Source of the DNA: Teichococcus vastitatis
GTDB lineage: Bacteria; Pseudomonadota; Alphaproteobacteria; Acetobacterales; Acetobacteraceae
Direction of reading: 5' to 3'
DNA: 64,000 bases
Assembly: GCF_003604215.1 (NCBI RefSeq)
Contig: NZ_QXGS01000009.1
Span: forward strand, 1 to 64,000
Shown here: in pieces, positions 18,086 through 26,926 of the stretch
Layout: each line of letters opens with the position of its first letter
How positions within the stretch are numbered: position 1 is the first letter of the stretch
Made by a program: the position numbers and the translations under genes
Notes under the pieces: model-generated
What the model was told of the DNA's origin: nothing
Databases searched by the model: none
The model's input: the letters and a program-made list of their open reading frames with translations, nothing else

Positions 18086-19216
18086 TCAGGCGGCACGCAG
18101 GGCACGCGGCAGGCCGGCGCGATGCACCAGCCGGTCGTAGTCGTCGCCGACCTGCGCCAGGTAGTTCAGGTAAAGCTCGAGCGAGGCATCCAGCAATTCC
18201 TGCCGCAATGCGGGCGAGCGCCGGTATTCGCGCATCAGCAACGCCATCTCCTCCACCGTTTCGAGGCCATGCGCCGCATGCCGCACCGGAAGGCCGACGA
18301 AGGCATCGCGCGTTCCAAGGGTGGCGCGCCCATAGGCCAGGGCCTCGACCGTCTTGATCTTCAGCCCGGTGCCGCCCAGCATGGGGTTCAGCACGCAACG
18401 CACCTGCTGATAGAACTGATCCACGGTTGGCAGCACGCCGAGCCGCACCGGATTGGATAACAGCACCGGGTTGCGCCGCAGAATGGTGCCGGCCAGCGCC
18501 CATTCCAGGTCCAGCCCCACCAGCTGCCGGTCCATCGCGGCGATCGAGCGGATGTTCCACGGATTGGCGCTGCCGAGATAGCCGAACATCAATGGCGGCT
18601 CGGCCGGCAGTTCCTCGGTCAGGAAATGCGGCGTCATGGCGTGGCCCACCGTCAGAACCTCGCCCGCGAAGCGTCCGGCGATCTGCGCCGATTCCTCGTT
18701 CTGGATGCCGATCACGATGTCGGCGCGGGCGAAGCCACGATCCTCCTCCGCCTTGGTGGTGAAGAACCAGCGCGGCTCCAGGCCGGTTTGGCGCGACACC
18801 AGATGCCGGTCGCCGAACAGGTCGTGCGTGTCCAGGATCCGCACGGCGCCGTCGATGCCGGTCAGCACGCGCGACATCCAGACATAGTTCACAATCACCG
18901 CATCGTGCCGGCCTTCCTGCCAGACCTTGCGTACCGCCTCCACCAGCTCCGCCGGGCACCAGTCATCGATGCCCCAGCAATCGGCGAAGCGCGGCCGGGC
19001 CAGGGCTCCGGAGGGCATGAAGTGGAAGCGGTTCCAGAAGCCGCTCATCGCCGTCCGCTGATCGGCGGTCAGCCCTTCCATGCCGTAATAAAAGAAGTCG
19101 GCCACCGTGCCGCGCTGCTTCAGCTGGTGGCCGAAAGCCTGAATACGGGCGGAGTTGCCCTGGTCCGCCGGGTGCGACGGGATTGGCGACACCACCAGGA
19201 TGCGGGGTGCGGGCAT
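18086..19216 (-). CDS. glycosyltransferase, GT4-like
   Basis: A 376-residue GT-B fold glycosyltransferase. The N-terminal domain opens with ILVVSPIPSHPADQGNSARI, the usual beta1-loop of this class. The C-terminal donor-binding domain carries GGTGLKIKTVEALAYGR near residue 290, which is diagnostic of the Glyco_trans_1_4 branch. LDTHDLFGDRH near 125 is also typical. Donor and acceptor sugars are unknown. The start ATG 19216 shares its A with the TGA stop of the upstream gene (TGATG), so translation is coupled. A much longer in-frame extension lies antisense-free but inside the upstream gene and is rejected. Confidence 0.85.
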   Translation of the reverse strand: MPAPRILVVSPIPSHPADQGNSARIQAFGHQLKQRGTVADFFYYGMEGLTADQRTAMSGFWNRFHFMPSGALARPRFADCWGIDDWCPAELVEAVRKVWQEGRHDAVIVNYVWMSRVLTGIDGAVRILDTHDLFGDRHLVSRQTGLEPRWFFTTKAEEDRGFARADIVIGIQNEESAQIAGRFAGEVLTVGHAMTPHFLTEELPAEPPLMFGYLGSANPWNIRSIAAMDRQLVGLDLEWALAGTILRRNPVLLSNPVRLGVLPTVDQFYQQVRCVLNPMLGGTGLKIKTVEALAYGRATLGTRDAFVGLPVRHAAHGLETVEEMALLMREYRRSPALRQELLDASLELYLNYLAQVGDDYDRLVHRAGLPRALRAA

Positions 19217-20253
19217 CAGGAAAACACCTCGATTTTGTCCATGCAGAAGCCCAGGCGGCGCTCGCCCTGGTCTTCCTTGACCAGGTACGGCACCGACAGG
19301 CCGAGGATGAGGTCGGGCGGCAGCTCGGCCGGGAGGTCGACCACCACGCCAGCGCTGGTGTCCGACCACCGCTCCAGCCGGCAGGGCACTTGGTCGCCGT
19401 TCAGCGACACGGCCATCCTGTCGAGCATCTCCGGCCGGGGTACTCCGATCACGGCGAGCTTCAGCCATCGGCTGAACGGCGGCAGCGATCCCAGCGCGAT
19501 CCGCAGATGGCGCTCCGGCCCGCTCCACAGCCAGCTGTAATCGCCATCCGCCTCGCTGCGGTAGGCACCGTCATGCGCCAGCAGCCCGGCCGGCAGCTTG
19601 GCGAGCAGCGGCGGACGCGGCGCTGCCGCGGCCGATGGCACGTCGAGGCGGAGTTGCAGTTCCGCCGTCCCGCCCAGCGCTACGGCCAGTCCGAGACGGC
19701 GGCCCGCTGCTTCCAGGGCTTCCGCCGCCGCGGCGGCGTCCGATGCAGGCAACACGAGGTGGTACCGCGCAGCGTCGGTGCCCACATCGATCTGCAGCGC
19801 CACGGAGGCGTGGTCGGGGTGCTTCGCGAGCAGGCCGGCTGCCTCGCCGCCCGCATTGTCCCGCCAAAGGAACCAGGGACGTGGCGCCGCGACCAGCAAG
19901 GCGTCCAGCATCGGCGCGGCGACCGGTGCCTCGGCATAGGCCAGACGCCGAGCACCGGGCTGCTGCCAGCGCGCGGCGGATGGCTGCTCCGCCAGGGTCG
20001 CCGCGTCGCATAGCGGCGCCCAGCCGCCAGCCGCACGGAACCGCCGCAGGAACGCCGCTTCGGCCCGCGGCAGCGCCTCGGCATCGGCAATGCCGACCAG
20101 GCTGCCCGGCAACGCATTGGCCAGGCTGTTGCGGGGAAAGGAGAGGTCCAGCACGGCCAGCGCATCGAAGGCGGCGTCCAGCCAGCGGGCCATCGCGACG
20201 CCGAATTGCAGCGCGGCGCCAGCTTGCAGCGGAGCTTCCGGAGCCAGGTTCAT
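19216..20253 (-). CDS. unrecognised protein between two glycosyltransferases
   Basis: A 345-residue protein not matched to a known family. The N-terminal half is alanine-rich and mostly helical; the last 100 residues look like a beta-sandwich (LKLAVIGVPRPEMLDRMAVSLNG through LGLSVPYLVKEDQGERRLGF), resembling the non-catalytic sandwich modules attached to some bacterial glycosyltransferases. No signal or membrane segment. Its ATG overlaps the upstream glycosyltransferase stop (ATGA, 20253-20250), and its stop overlaps the start of the next one, so all three are translated together. Probably an accessory factor of the same glycan pathway. Confidence 0.75.
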   Translation of the reverse strand: MNLAPEAPLQAGAALQFGVAMARWLDAAFDALAVLDLSFPRNSLANALPGSLVGIADAEALPRAEAAFLRRFRAAGGWAPLCDAATLAEQPSAARWQQPGARRLAYAEAPVAAPMLDALLVAAPRPWFLWRDNAGGEAAGLLAKHPDHASVALQIDVGTDAARYHLVLPASDAAAAAEALEAAGRRLGLAVALGGTAELQLRLDVPSAAAAPRPPLLAKLPAGLLAHDGAYRSEADGDYSWLWSGPERHLRIALGSLPPFSRWLKLAVIGVPRPEMLDRMAVSLNGDQVPCRLERWSDTSAGVVVDLPAELPPDLILGLSVPYLVKEDQGERRLGFCMDKIEVFS

Positions 20254-21782
20254 GCGGCCTCTCCGGCAACATCGAGGTGCAGCAGGATGCCGCAGGTGCC
20301 TGCCATCCCGGCCGGCCATTGGTCATCCGATCGCGCGGCACCGGACAAGATGCGGGTATCCAGCAGCTTCACATGATCCGGCAGCACGCTGCCCAGCAGC
20401 GGCGCATGTTCCCGGCTGGCGCGCGCCAACTCGGCTAGGCTGTCGAAGGTCAGCAGTACGCGGCAGGGCCCATGCTGCTGCTGCAGGCTGCGGGCCAGCC
20501 GCGCACGGTCCTGCAGCGCAGTACCGTCCAGCGTGAGGCAGGCCGGCTCGGCCAGCGGGCGGGGCGGCGGGTGCAATCCCGGGCGGGACAGCGGGCGCCG
20601 GGCAGCCTCCTCGATTGCGTCGCGGTATTGCCGGCCCACCACTTCCAGCGACAAGGTGGTCTCGGCATAGCGGCGGGCGTTGTCGCCGATCGCCCGCAGC
20701 AAGGCCGGATCCTTGTGCAGCGCGGAGAGCGCCGCCACCAGGGACGGCACCGGAGTCATCAGCGGCAGGTGCACCACCGCCTCGCGCGGCAATTCCCGAT
20801 AGGAAGCGGTATCGGTCACTAGGCAGCAGCGGCCGGCGGAGAAGGCGCGAGCCAGCGAACCGGAACTCTCGCCCACCGAGGGAAAGCGGAGGTTGACCAG
20901 AACGTCACAGGCCGAGACATGCGCGTTCAGCGTTGGCTCATCGACGTAGCCAGTGATCTGCGAGCGCTGCTTCAGCAACGGAAAGCGCGCCAGCTCGGCC
21001 GACAGATCGTATTCCTCGGCCCGTTCCTCGCCGGCATGGATCCAGCGCAGCTCCGTTCCTTGCGCCAGAACCTGCTCCAGCGCCTGCATCAGCCAGTCGA
21101 AGCGCTTGGCGTTGGTGGCGAAGCCGGAGGTGGTGACGATGAAGGCATCCTGCGGCAGTCCCAGCCAGTCGCGCGCCTGCTGCTGGTCGGCCATCTCGAC
21201 CGGCGGCGCGAAATGCGGGATCACCGAAACGTGCCGCGTGGCAGCCTCGCCATAGATGCCGCTCAGCTTCGCCTTGGCGAAGAGGGAGTGCACCACCACC
21301 CCGGTGGATCTGGCCAGCAATTCCCGCTGCATGTCGAACAGGGCGTAATTGGCTTTGGTCTTGAGACCCAGACGCTTCCAGTGGCGGCCGAAGCTCGGCG
21401 CCAGCAGGGGCGCGGAGCGGCCCATCTCGGCCAGCATCCCTTCCATGCCCGGCTGCTCCAGCTCGTACAGGTAGAACAGGCCGATGTCGTGGATGGTGGT
21501 CAGGCCGGGAAACTGGCGCAGCGCCCGAAGTACGAAGACGTGGCCGGCATTATTGCCGATCTGGTGCAGCACCCGGCTGTCAGGCGTGATGTGACGATAG
21601 GATTGTTGTTGATCCCGCACCCTGACGCCATCCGGTGCCTGCGCGGCAGGATCGTCGCAAAAAGCAGAAATGTCGTAGTATTTCCTGATCTCGTTTAGAA
21701 GAATGTAAGAATAATCGGCGATCCCGTTCTTCTCGGGCGGCAGGGGACTGAAAAAACCAAGAGGTGAGCGCGTCACGTCCAT
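20250..21782 (-). CDS. glycosyltransferase family 4 protein
   Basis: A 510-residue protein. The opening GFFSPLPPEKNGIADYS is a strong marker of GT4 enzymes, followed by VLHQIGNNAGHVFVL and TTIHDIGLFYLYE. The donor domain spans about 200-375 with VTTSGFATNAKR, DVLVNLRFPSVGESSGSL (conserved Glu) and a following catalytic-pocket loop. The last 110 residues are a proline-rich extension with a LLTFDSLAEL segment that is not part of the standard enzyme. First gene of the leftward operon, with an AT-richer 700-base region upstream that should contain the promoter. Donor unknown. Confidence 0.88.
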   Translation of the reverse strand: MDVTRSPLGFFSPLPPEKNGIADYSYILLNEIRKYYDISAFCDDPAAQAPDGVRVRDQQQSYRHITPDSRVLHQIGNNAGHVFVLRALRQFPGLTTIHDIGLFYLYELEQPGMEGMLAEMGRSAPLLAPSFGRHWKRLGLKTKANYALFDMQRELLARSTGVVVHSLFAKAKLSGIYGEAATRHVSVIPHFAPPVEMADQQQARDWLGLPQDAFIVTTSGFATNAKRFDWLMQALEQVLAQGTELRWIHAGEERAEEYDLSAELARFPLLKQRSQITGYVDEPTLNAHVSACDVLVNLRFPSVGESSGSLARAFSAGRCCLVTDTASYRELPREAVVHLPLMTPVPSLVAALSALHKDPALLRAIGDNARRYAETTLSLEVVGRQYRDAIEEAARRPLSRPGLHPPPRPLAEPACLTLDGTALQDRARLARSLQQQHGPCRVLLTFDSLAELARASREHAPLLGSVLPDHVKLLDTRILSGAARSDDQWPAGMAGTCGILLHLDVAGEAA

Positions 21783-22481
21783 CGAAGAACCTCTCCAGTT
21801 TCACGCTATCTGCCTTCGCAGCACAGCCTTGAGGCGTTCCCCTGAAGCGAGCAGCAGGACCTGCCGCGGCAGAATATTTTCAATTTTCTGCTAGGAGGCA
21901 AGAGGATTGATTCATCCCTCTGAAATTCGCTTTTCTCTGGCCAGATCTGTCAGGGTTATTGCCGTAGATTGTGGTCTACCCCGCAGAATGACGTAGGTGG
22001 CGAGATTCTGCCGGCTCACGTCCGCAGCATGCGTTGAAGAAGTCGTGGCGGTAAGCCGTCGGGTGATCAGGGATCAGGCTGAACCACTGGCAGCGGCACC
22101 TCGGGTGCGAGGCCGGACCCGTTTCCACACTGCTCTCCATCACCTCCAGGCACCTATTCCCGCCGCAAACGACTTCTCTGAAATTACACGAAGATAACGT
22201 GGAACCATTGCCTTGGCCCTGCGGCTTCGTCAGGCGGGCGCCGATGATGCGAGCTGGCGCAGAGGCAGTTGGAGCCGCATCCCCAGCAGGCCGCAAAGCT
22301 CTGTAAAACACGGTCGACTGCAGTAGAATGTGGGGAGCTGTATTTCTTGTGTTGACGTTAGGAAGGTCTTGTTCGCCACGGAAGCCGCAGGCTATAGAGT
22401 GATATTAACTAAAAACTAAATCATATAGTGTTTTAGCGAAAACTCTTTCTAGTTCGCGTGTGACCCGTAGGAGACCGTGCC
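21783..22481. other. 700-base AT-richer intergenic region
   Basis: No gene could be supported. The stretch separates the divergent glycan operon and AhpD-like operon and is visibly richer in A and T than its surroundings, especially 21870-21960 and 22330-22450 (runs such as AACTAAAAACTAAATC). Short open frames on both strands around 21976-22311 show no recognisable protein. It may contain both promoters; a decayed insertion is possible but no inverted ends were found. Confidence 0.6.
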
Positions 22482-23054
22482 ATGTCCCGTTTGCCGCTCC
22501 GCACGCCGGAGGATGCTCCGGCCGAAGCCGTACCCGTCCTCGTCGCGGCCGAAAAGAACAATGGTTTCCTGCCAAACCTGCTGCGCGTGCTGGCGAATGC
22601 GCCGGTAGCCTTGGAAACCTATCTCACCGTCTCCGGCATCAACGGGCGTGCCAGCCTGACGCTTGCCGAGCGCGAAGCGGTGCAGATCACCGCCGCCGCC
22701 ACGCATGGTTGCGGCTTCTGCGTTGCCGGCCACACTGCCATCGCCACCAAGAAGGCCGGGCTTGACGCCGATGCTGTGGAAGCGCTGCGCCGGCGGCAAC
22801 CGGTGGCTGATCCGCGGCTCGCGGCCGTCGCCGCCTTCACCGGCGCCGTGATCGCCACCCGCGGCCAGGTGGCCGATGCCGATCTGGACGCGTTCAAGAA
22901 CGCCGGCTTCACTGACGGGCAGGCGCTGGAGGTGGTGCTCGGCGTCAGCCTGGCTACCTTGTGCAACTTCGCCAACAACCTTGGCCAGCCCCCGCTGAAC
23001 CCGCAGCTGGAGCCCTTCCGCTGGGACGGCCCAACCAGCGTTGCGGCGGAATAA
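22482..23054 (+). CDS. carboxymuconolactone decarboxylase / AhpD-like protein
   Basis: A 190-residue all-helical CMD-domain protein. The redox pair is present in THGCGFCVAGHTAIA near residue 80 (Cys-x-x-Cys followed by His three residues on), as in AhpD-type alkylhydroperoxidases rather than true lactone decarboxylases. Start ATG 22482 has TAGGAG upstream. First gene of a five-gene operon with a flavin dehydrogenase-like protein and an importer of the sulfonate type. In similar loci these proteins are thought to handle oxidised intermediates of an imported organic compound; the substrate is unknown. Confidence 0.88.
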   Translation: MSRLPLRTPEDAPAEAVPVLVAAEKNNGFLPNLLRVLANAPVALETYLTVSGINGRASLTLAEREAVQITAAATHGCGFCVAGHTAIATKKAGLDADAVEALRRRQPVADPRLAAVAAFTGAVIATRGQVADADLDAFKNAGFTDGQALEVVLGVSLATLCNFANNLGQPPLNPQLEPFRWDGPTSVAAE

Positions 23055-23062
23055 GCGTCACC

Positions 23063-24142
23063 ATGGGCGCTCCTGCTTGCCCCGCTCTGTTGGAATGGCT
23101 TGACGACCACGCTGCCGGCCTCGATGACGGCCACGCCGATCCGGCAGTGTTGCTGCCGCGCCTGGGCGACGCCGGAATGTTCGGGATCGGTGTTCCGGCG
23201 GAGTTCGGCGGGCAGGGGGGTGACGTCACCGATGCGGTGGAGGCCATTGCCGCCGTTTCGGCCCGGTCCCTGGCGGCCGGCTTCGTGTTCTGGAGCCAGC
23301 GCAGCTTCATCGAATACCTGCTGCAAAGTCCCAACGCGGCGCTCCGCGGGCGGCTGATGCCGGCGCTGCTGCGCGGCGGAGTGGCCGGCGCGACCGGCCT
23401 GTCCAACGCCATGAAGGCCTTGGCCGGGCTGGAGCCGCTGCAGATTGTCGCCGCACCGGAGAACGAGGGCTACCGCCTCGGCGGGCGGATGCCCTGGGTG
23501 ACCAACCTGCGCGCCGAAGGCTTCCACGTCGCCGCCGCCATCGCCCATAGCGATGGAAGTGGCGCGCTGGTCGCGAGCCTGCCGCATGACGCCCCTGGAC
23601 TTCGTCGCAGCGAGGATCTGTCGCTGCTGGGCCTGCGCGGCACGAGCACGGCGGCGATCGATCTGCGCGCGGTGCCGCTCGCGCCCGCCGACATCATCCA
23701 CCCGGATGCCGCGACATGGCTGCCGCAGGTGCGGCCGGCCTTTCTGGGACTGCAATGCGGCATGTCCATCGGCCTGGCGCGGCGTTCCGTGCAGGAAGCC
23801 GCAGACCAGGGAGGCGCCGCGCGCGAGGTGCTGCGCCAGCCCGTGTTATTGCTGCGCCAGCGCCTCGCCGCCGAGGAAGCGTCGCTGCGTGAAGGCTTGC
23901 GCGCGCAGGCCTTCCAGACCCGTGCCGCGCCGTTGTTCGAACTGCGGATCCGCCTCGCCGGCCTCGTCGCCGAGGCTGTGGGGCTGGAATTGCAGGCGTC
24001 AGGCGGCCGCGCTTACCTGCAGCCGCATGGCGAGGGGTTCGCCCGTCGCTGGCGCGAGGCTGCCTTCATCCCGGTGATCACGCCGAGCCTGGTGCAGTTG
24101 AAGGCGGCCCTGGCCGCCCGGCCCGGGGCCGTCGCGGCATGA
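23063..24142 (+). CDS. acyl-CoA dehydrogenase-like flavoprotein
   Basis: A 359-residue protein of the acyl-CoA dehydrogenase superfamily. Visible family traits: FGIGVPAEFGGQGGD in the helical N-terminal domain, the mid-domain beta barrel segment YRLGGRMPWVTNLRAEGF (substrate/FAD pocket), LLGLRGTSTAAIDL, and a C-terminal four-helix domain ending with a VITPSLVQLK segment. It is closest in style to the SfnB/DszC-type monooxygenase-like branch rather than to beta-oxidation enzymes; a catalytic Glu is not obvious. ATG 23063 is eight bases after the AhpD-like gene; its stop overlaps the next start (ATGA). Confidence 0.8.
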   Translation: MGAPACPALLEWLDDHAAGLDDGHADPAVLLPRLGDAGMFGIGVPAEFGGQGGDVTDAVEAIAAVSARSLAAGFVFWSQRSFIEYLLQSPNAALRGRLMPALLRGGVAGATGLSNAMKALAGLEPLQIVAAPENEGYRLGGRMPWVTNLRAEGFHVAAAIAHSDGSGALVASLPHDAPGLRRSEDLSLLGLRGTSTAAIDLRAVPLAPADIIHPDAATWLPQVRPAFLGLQCGMSIGLARRSVQEAADQGGAAREVLRQPVLLLRQRLAAEEASLREGLRAQAFQTRAAPLFELRIRLAGLVAEAVGLELQASGGRAYLQPHGEGFARRWREAAFIPVITPSLVQLKAALAARPGAVAA

Positions 24143-24903
24143 GCGCCAGCTTCTCCGCCCGGCACCTGACGCTGCGCTATCCCGGCGCGGCGCAGCCGGT
24201 GCTGGCGGGGCTCGACATCGACCTGCGGTCCGGCGAGATCACCGCTCTGCTGGGGCCGAGCGGTGTCGGCAAGTCCAGCCTGTTGCGCACCCTGGCCGGA
24301 TTGGAAGCGCCAAGCGGGGGCGAGATCCGCATCGGCGGCACGCCGCTGGTCGGCACGCATCCGCGCATCGCCCTGGCCTTCCAGGATCCGGCGCTGCTGC
24401 CCTGGCTGACGCTGGAGAAGAATGTCGGCTTCGGGCTCGATTTCCGCCACCAACCGGCGCTGTCGCGCTTCGAGCGGAAGGCGCGGGTGGAGGATGCCAT
24501 CGCCGCCGTCGGGCTGCGCCACGCCCGGCACCTGCACCCGTCGCAGCTTTCCGGCGGCATGGCCAGCCGCGCCGCGCTGGCCCGCTGCCTGGCGCGCCAT
24601 CCCGAGGTGCTGCTGCTGGACGAGCCCTTCGGTGCGCTGGACGAGGTGACGCGGAGCGAGATGCAGCGCCTGCTGCTGCAGGTGGTGGCAGTCCGCCGGC
24701 CCGCCACGCTGCTGATCACCCACGACATCGACGAGGCGCTGTTGCTGGCCGACCGCGTGCTGCTGCTGGGCGGCAGCCCGGCGGGGCTGGTCGGCGACTG
24801 GCCCGTTGCGCTGCCGCAGCCGCGCGAGGACCTGCTCGCCGAGTTGGGAGCCCTGCGCGTCGAGATCCTGCAGGCGCTGCGCGCCGCCCTGCGGCGCCAT
24901 TGA
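24139..24903 (+). CDS. ABC importer ATPase, SsuB/TauB type
   Basis: A 254-residue ATPase subunit. Walker A GPSGVGKSS near residue 39, Q-loop LAFQDPALLPWLTLEKNVGF near 77 (the PWLT motif is typical of the nitrate/sulfonate/taurine group), signature LSGGMASRAALAR near 136, Walker B EVLLLDEPFGALDE near 155 and switch His in ITHDIDEA near 193. It powers the permease encoded two genes on. The start overlaps the flavoprotein stop by four bases. Confidence 0.92.
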   Translation: MSASFSARHLTLRYPGAAQPVLAGLDIDLRSGEITALLGPSGVGKSSLLRTLAGLEAPSGGEIRIGGTPLVGTHPRIALAFQDPALLPWLTLEKNVGFGLDFRHQPALSRFERKARVEDAIAAVGLRHARHLHPSQLSGGMASRAALARCLARHPEVLLLDEPFGALDEVTRSEMQRLLLQVVAVRRPATLLITHDIDEALLLADRVLLLGGSPAGLVGDWPVALPQPREDLLAELGALRVEILQALRAALRRH

Positions 24904-24914
24904 CGGAGTTCTGC

Positions 24915-26108
24915 ATGGAAAGCGAGTTCTTCTCCCGCCGCGATGCGTTGCGCCTGGCCACGCTGTTCACCGCCGCCGGCGCCGCCCCGCTGCTGCGGGC
25001 CCGCTCCGCCCGCGCGCAGCCCGGCGCGGATGCCGCGGTGCGGATCGGGTACCTGCCGATCACCGATGCCACGCCGCTGCTGGTCGCCCATGCGCGGGGC
25101 TTGTTCGAGGCCGAGGGGTTGCGCGCCGAGAAGCCGGTGCTGCTGCGTTCCTGGGCCCAGGTGATCGAGGCCTTCCTGGCCGGGCAGGTGGACGTGGTTC
25201 ACCTGCTGTCGCCCATGACGGTGTGGGCCCGCTTCGGCAGCCGCGCGCCGCTGAAGGTCGTGGCCTGGAACCACCTGGACGGCTCAGGGCTCACGGTGCA
25301 GCCCAGTATCAATGACGTGCGGGCGCTGGGCGGCCAGACCGTCGCGGTGCCGTTCTGGTATTCCATCCACAACGTGGTGCTGGGCACGCTGCTGCGCGCC
25401 AACGGCCTGAAGCCGGTGGTGACGCGGGGCGGCGCCGCGCCGGCGGCGGATGAGGTGGCGCTGGTGGTGATGCCGCCCTCCGACATGGTGCCTGCGCTCG
25501 CGGCCAGGCGCATCGCCGGCTACATCGTCGCCGAGCCGTTCAACGCCGCGGCCGAGGCGCAGGGCGTCGGCAAGGTGCTGCGCTTCACCGGGGATGTGTG
25601 GCGCGACCATGCCTGCTGCGTGGTGGCGATGCAGGAATCCGACCTGCAGCGCCGGCCCGAATGGTCGCAGAAGGTGGTCAACGCCGTGGTCAAGGCGCAG
25701 GCCTGGATCCGGGACAACCGTGCCGAGACGGCGCGGATCCTGTCGCGCGAGAACCCGAACCGCTATACCCCGCACCCGGCCGCCGTGCTGGCCAAGGTGC
25801 TGGCCCCGGACGCGGCGGACCGTGCCGCCTATCTCGCCTCGGGCGCCATTCGCCACGCGGAATGGAGCAACCGGCGCATCGACTTCCAGCCCTATCCCTT
25901 TCCTTCCTATACGGAGGAGCTGGTCCGGCGGCTCAAGAACACGCTGGTTGAGGGCGAGCGCGGCTTCCTTGATGCCCTCGATCCGGCGCAGGCGGCGCGC
26001 GAGCTGGTGGATGACCGCTTCGTTCGCACCGCGATCGCCGAGGTAGGCGGACCCGCCGTGTTCGGCATCCCCGACAGCTTCACCCGCAGCGAAACGGTGC
26101 TGGCGTGA
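24915..26108 (+). CDS. ABC importer substrate-binding protein, SsuA/NrtA-like
   Basis: A 397-residue NMT1/SsuA-family protein. The N-terminus has a twin-arginine signal (SRRDALRLATLFTAAGAAPLL, RR within the first 12 residues, cleavage probably after ARA-Q), indicating export in folded form by Tat. The mature part starts with VRIGYLPITDATPLLVAH, the standard first strand. ATG 24915 with GGAG nine bases upstream is preferred to an in-frame TTG at 24900. It binds the transported ligand in the periplasm; ligand unknown. Its stop overlaps the permease start (GTGA). Confidence 0.88.
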   Translation: MESEFFSRRDALRLATLFTAAGAAPLLRARSARAQPGADAAVRIGYLPITDATPLLVAHARGLFEAEGLRAEKPVLLRSWAQVIEAFLAGQVDVVHLLSPMTVWARFGSRAPLKVVAWNHLDGSGLTVQPSINDVRALGGQTVAVPFWYSIHNVVLGTLLRANGLKPVVTRGGAAPAADEVALVVMPPSDMVPALAARRIAGYIVAEPFNAAAEAQGVGKVLRFTGDVWRDHACCVVAMQESDLQRRPEWSQKVVNAVVKAQAWIRDNRAETARILSRENPNRYTPHPAAVLAKVLAPDAADRAAYLASGAIRHAEWSNRRIDFQPYPFPSYTEELVRRLKNTLVEGERGFLDALDPAQAARELVDDRFVRTAIAEVGGPAVFGIPDSFTRSETVLA

Positions 26109-26926
26109 GCGGCGCCGCCGCCTCGCTCGTCAGCCCGGCTCCACGAGTCCGACCCGGCGGCGGCGCCGGCTGGCAGCGGCTGTTGCTCGGGCTGGCCGGC
26201 CTGACCCTGTTGCTGGCGCTGTGGTGGCTGGGCACCGGGCCGCTGGCCGAGCCGGGCGGATTTGCCCGCCGCTTCGCCCCCGGCGCTGCGGCGGCCAGCC
26301 TGGTGGAGCTGGTGCGCTACGGAGACCTGTTTCAGCACATCTGGCTCAGCCTGAGGCGCGTGCTGGTCGGGCTGGGCGCCGCGCTGGTGGTGGGCGTGCC
26401 GCTCGGCCTCGCGGTGGGCAGCCTGCGGGTGGTGGAGGCGGCGACCTCTCCCGCCTTTCAGTTCCTGCGCATGATCTCGCCGCTGTCCTGGATGCCGCTG
26501 GCGGTGATGCTGTTCGGCGTCGGCGATGCACCGATCTTCTTTTTGTTGTTTTTCGCCGCCGTCTGGCCGGTGCTGCTCAGCACCGCCGAGGGCGTTCGCC
26601 GGCTGGACCGGCGCTGGCTGCTGCTGGCCCGCAGCCTGGCGGCGACGCGTCGCGAAACCCTGTTCCGCATCGTGCTGCCCGGCATCCTGGCACCCGTGCT
26701 GACCGGCACCCGCTTGGCCATCGGCATCCTGTGGATCGTGCTGGTACCGGCGGAGATGCTCGGCGTCTCGGGCGGGCTCGGCTATCTGGTGCTCGATACC
26801 CGCGATCGGCTCGCCTATTCCGAGCTGATGGCGGTGGTGGTGCTGATCGGCCTGCTGGGTTTCCTGCTGGATGCCCTGGCCCGTGCCCTGTATCGCTGGC
26901 GTGCCGCCGGGCCGCCGCAGAACTGA
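26105..26926 (+). CDS. ABC importer permease, SsuC type
   Basis: A 273-residue inner-membrane permease of the BPD type-1 class. Six hydrophobic segments are visible, and the EAA cytoplasmic loop that contacts the ATPase is at about residues 175-195 (LLLARSLAATRRETLFRIVLPGILAPVLTG, with the conserved Gly). GTG start at 26105 overlaps the binding-protein stop. Last gene of the AhpD-flavoprotein-importer operon; the next gene is about 675 bases away. Confidence 0.9.
   Translation: MSGAAASLVSPAPRVRPGGGAGWQRLLLGLAGLTLLLALWWLGTGPLAEPGGFARRFAPGAAAASLVELVRYGDLFQHIWLSLRRVLVGLGAALVVGVPLGLAVGSLRVVEAATSPAFQFLRMISPLSWMPLAVMLFGVGDAPIFFLLFFAAVWPVLLSTAEGVRRLDRRWLLLARSLAATRRETLFRIVLPGILAPVLTGTRLAIGILWIVLVPAEMLGVSGGLGYLVLDTRDRLAYSELMAVVVLIGLLGFLLDALARALYRWRAAGPPQN

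Noticed and set aside
21976..22311. Small proteins on either strand in the AT-richer gap
   Set aside because: No ribosome site, no recognisable domain and cysteine/arginine-rich composition; kept as non-coding.
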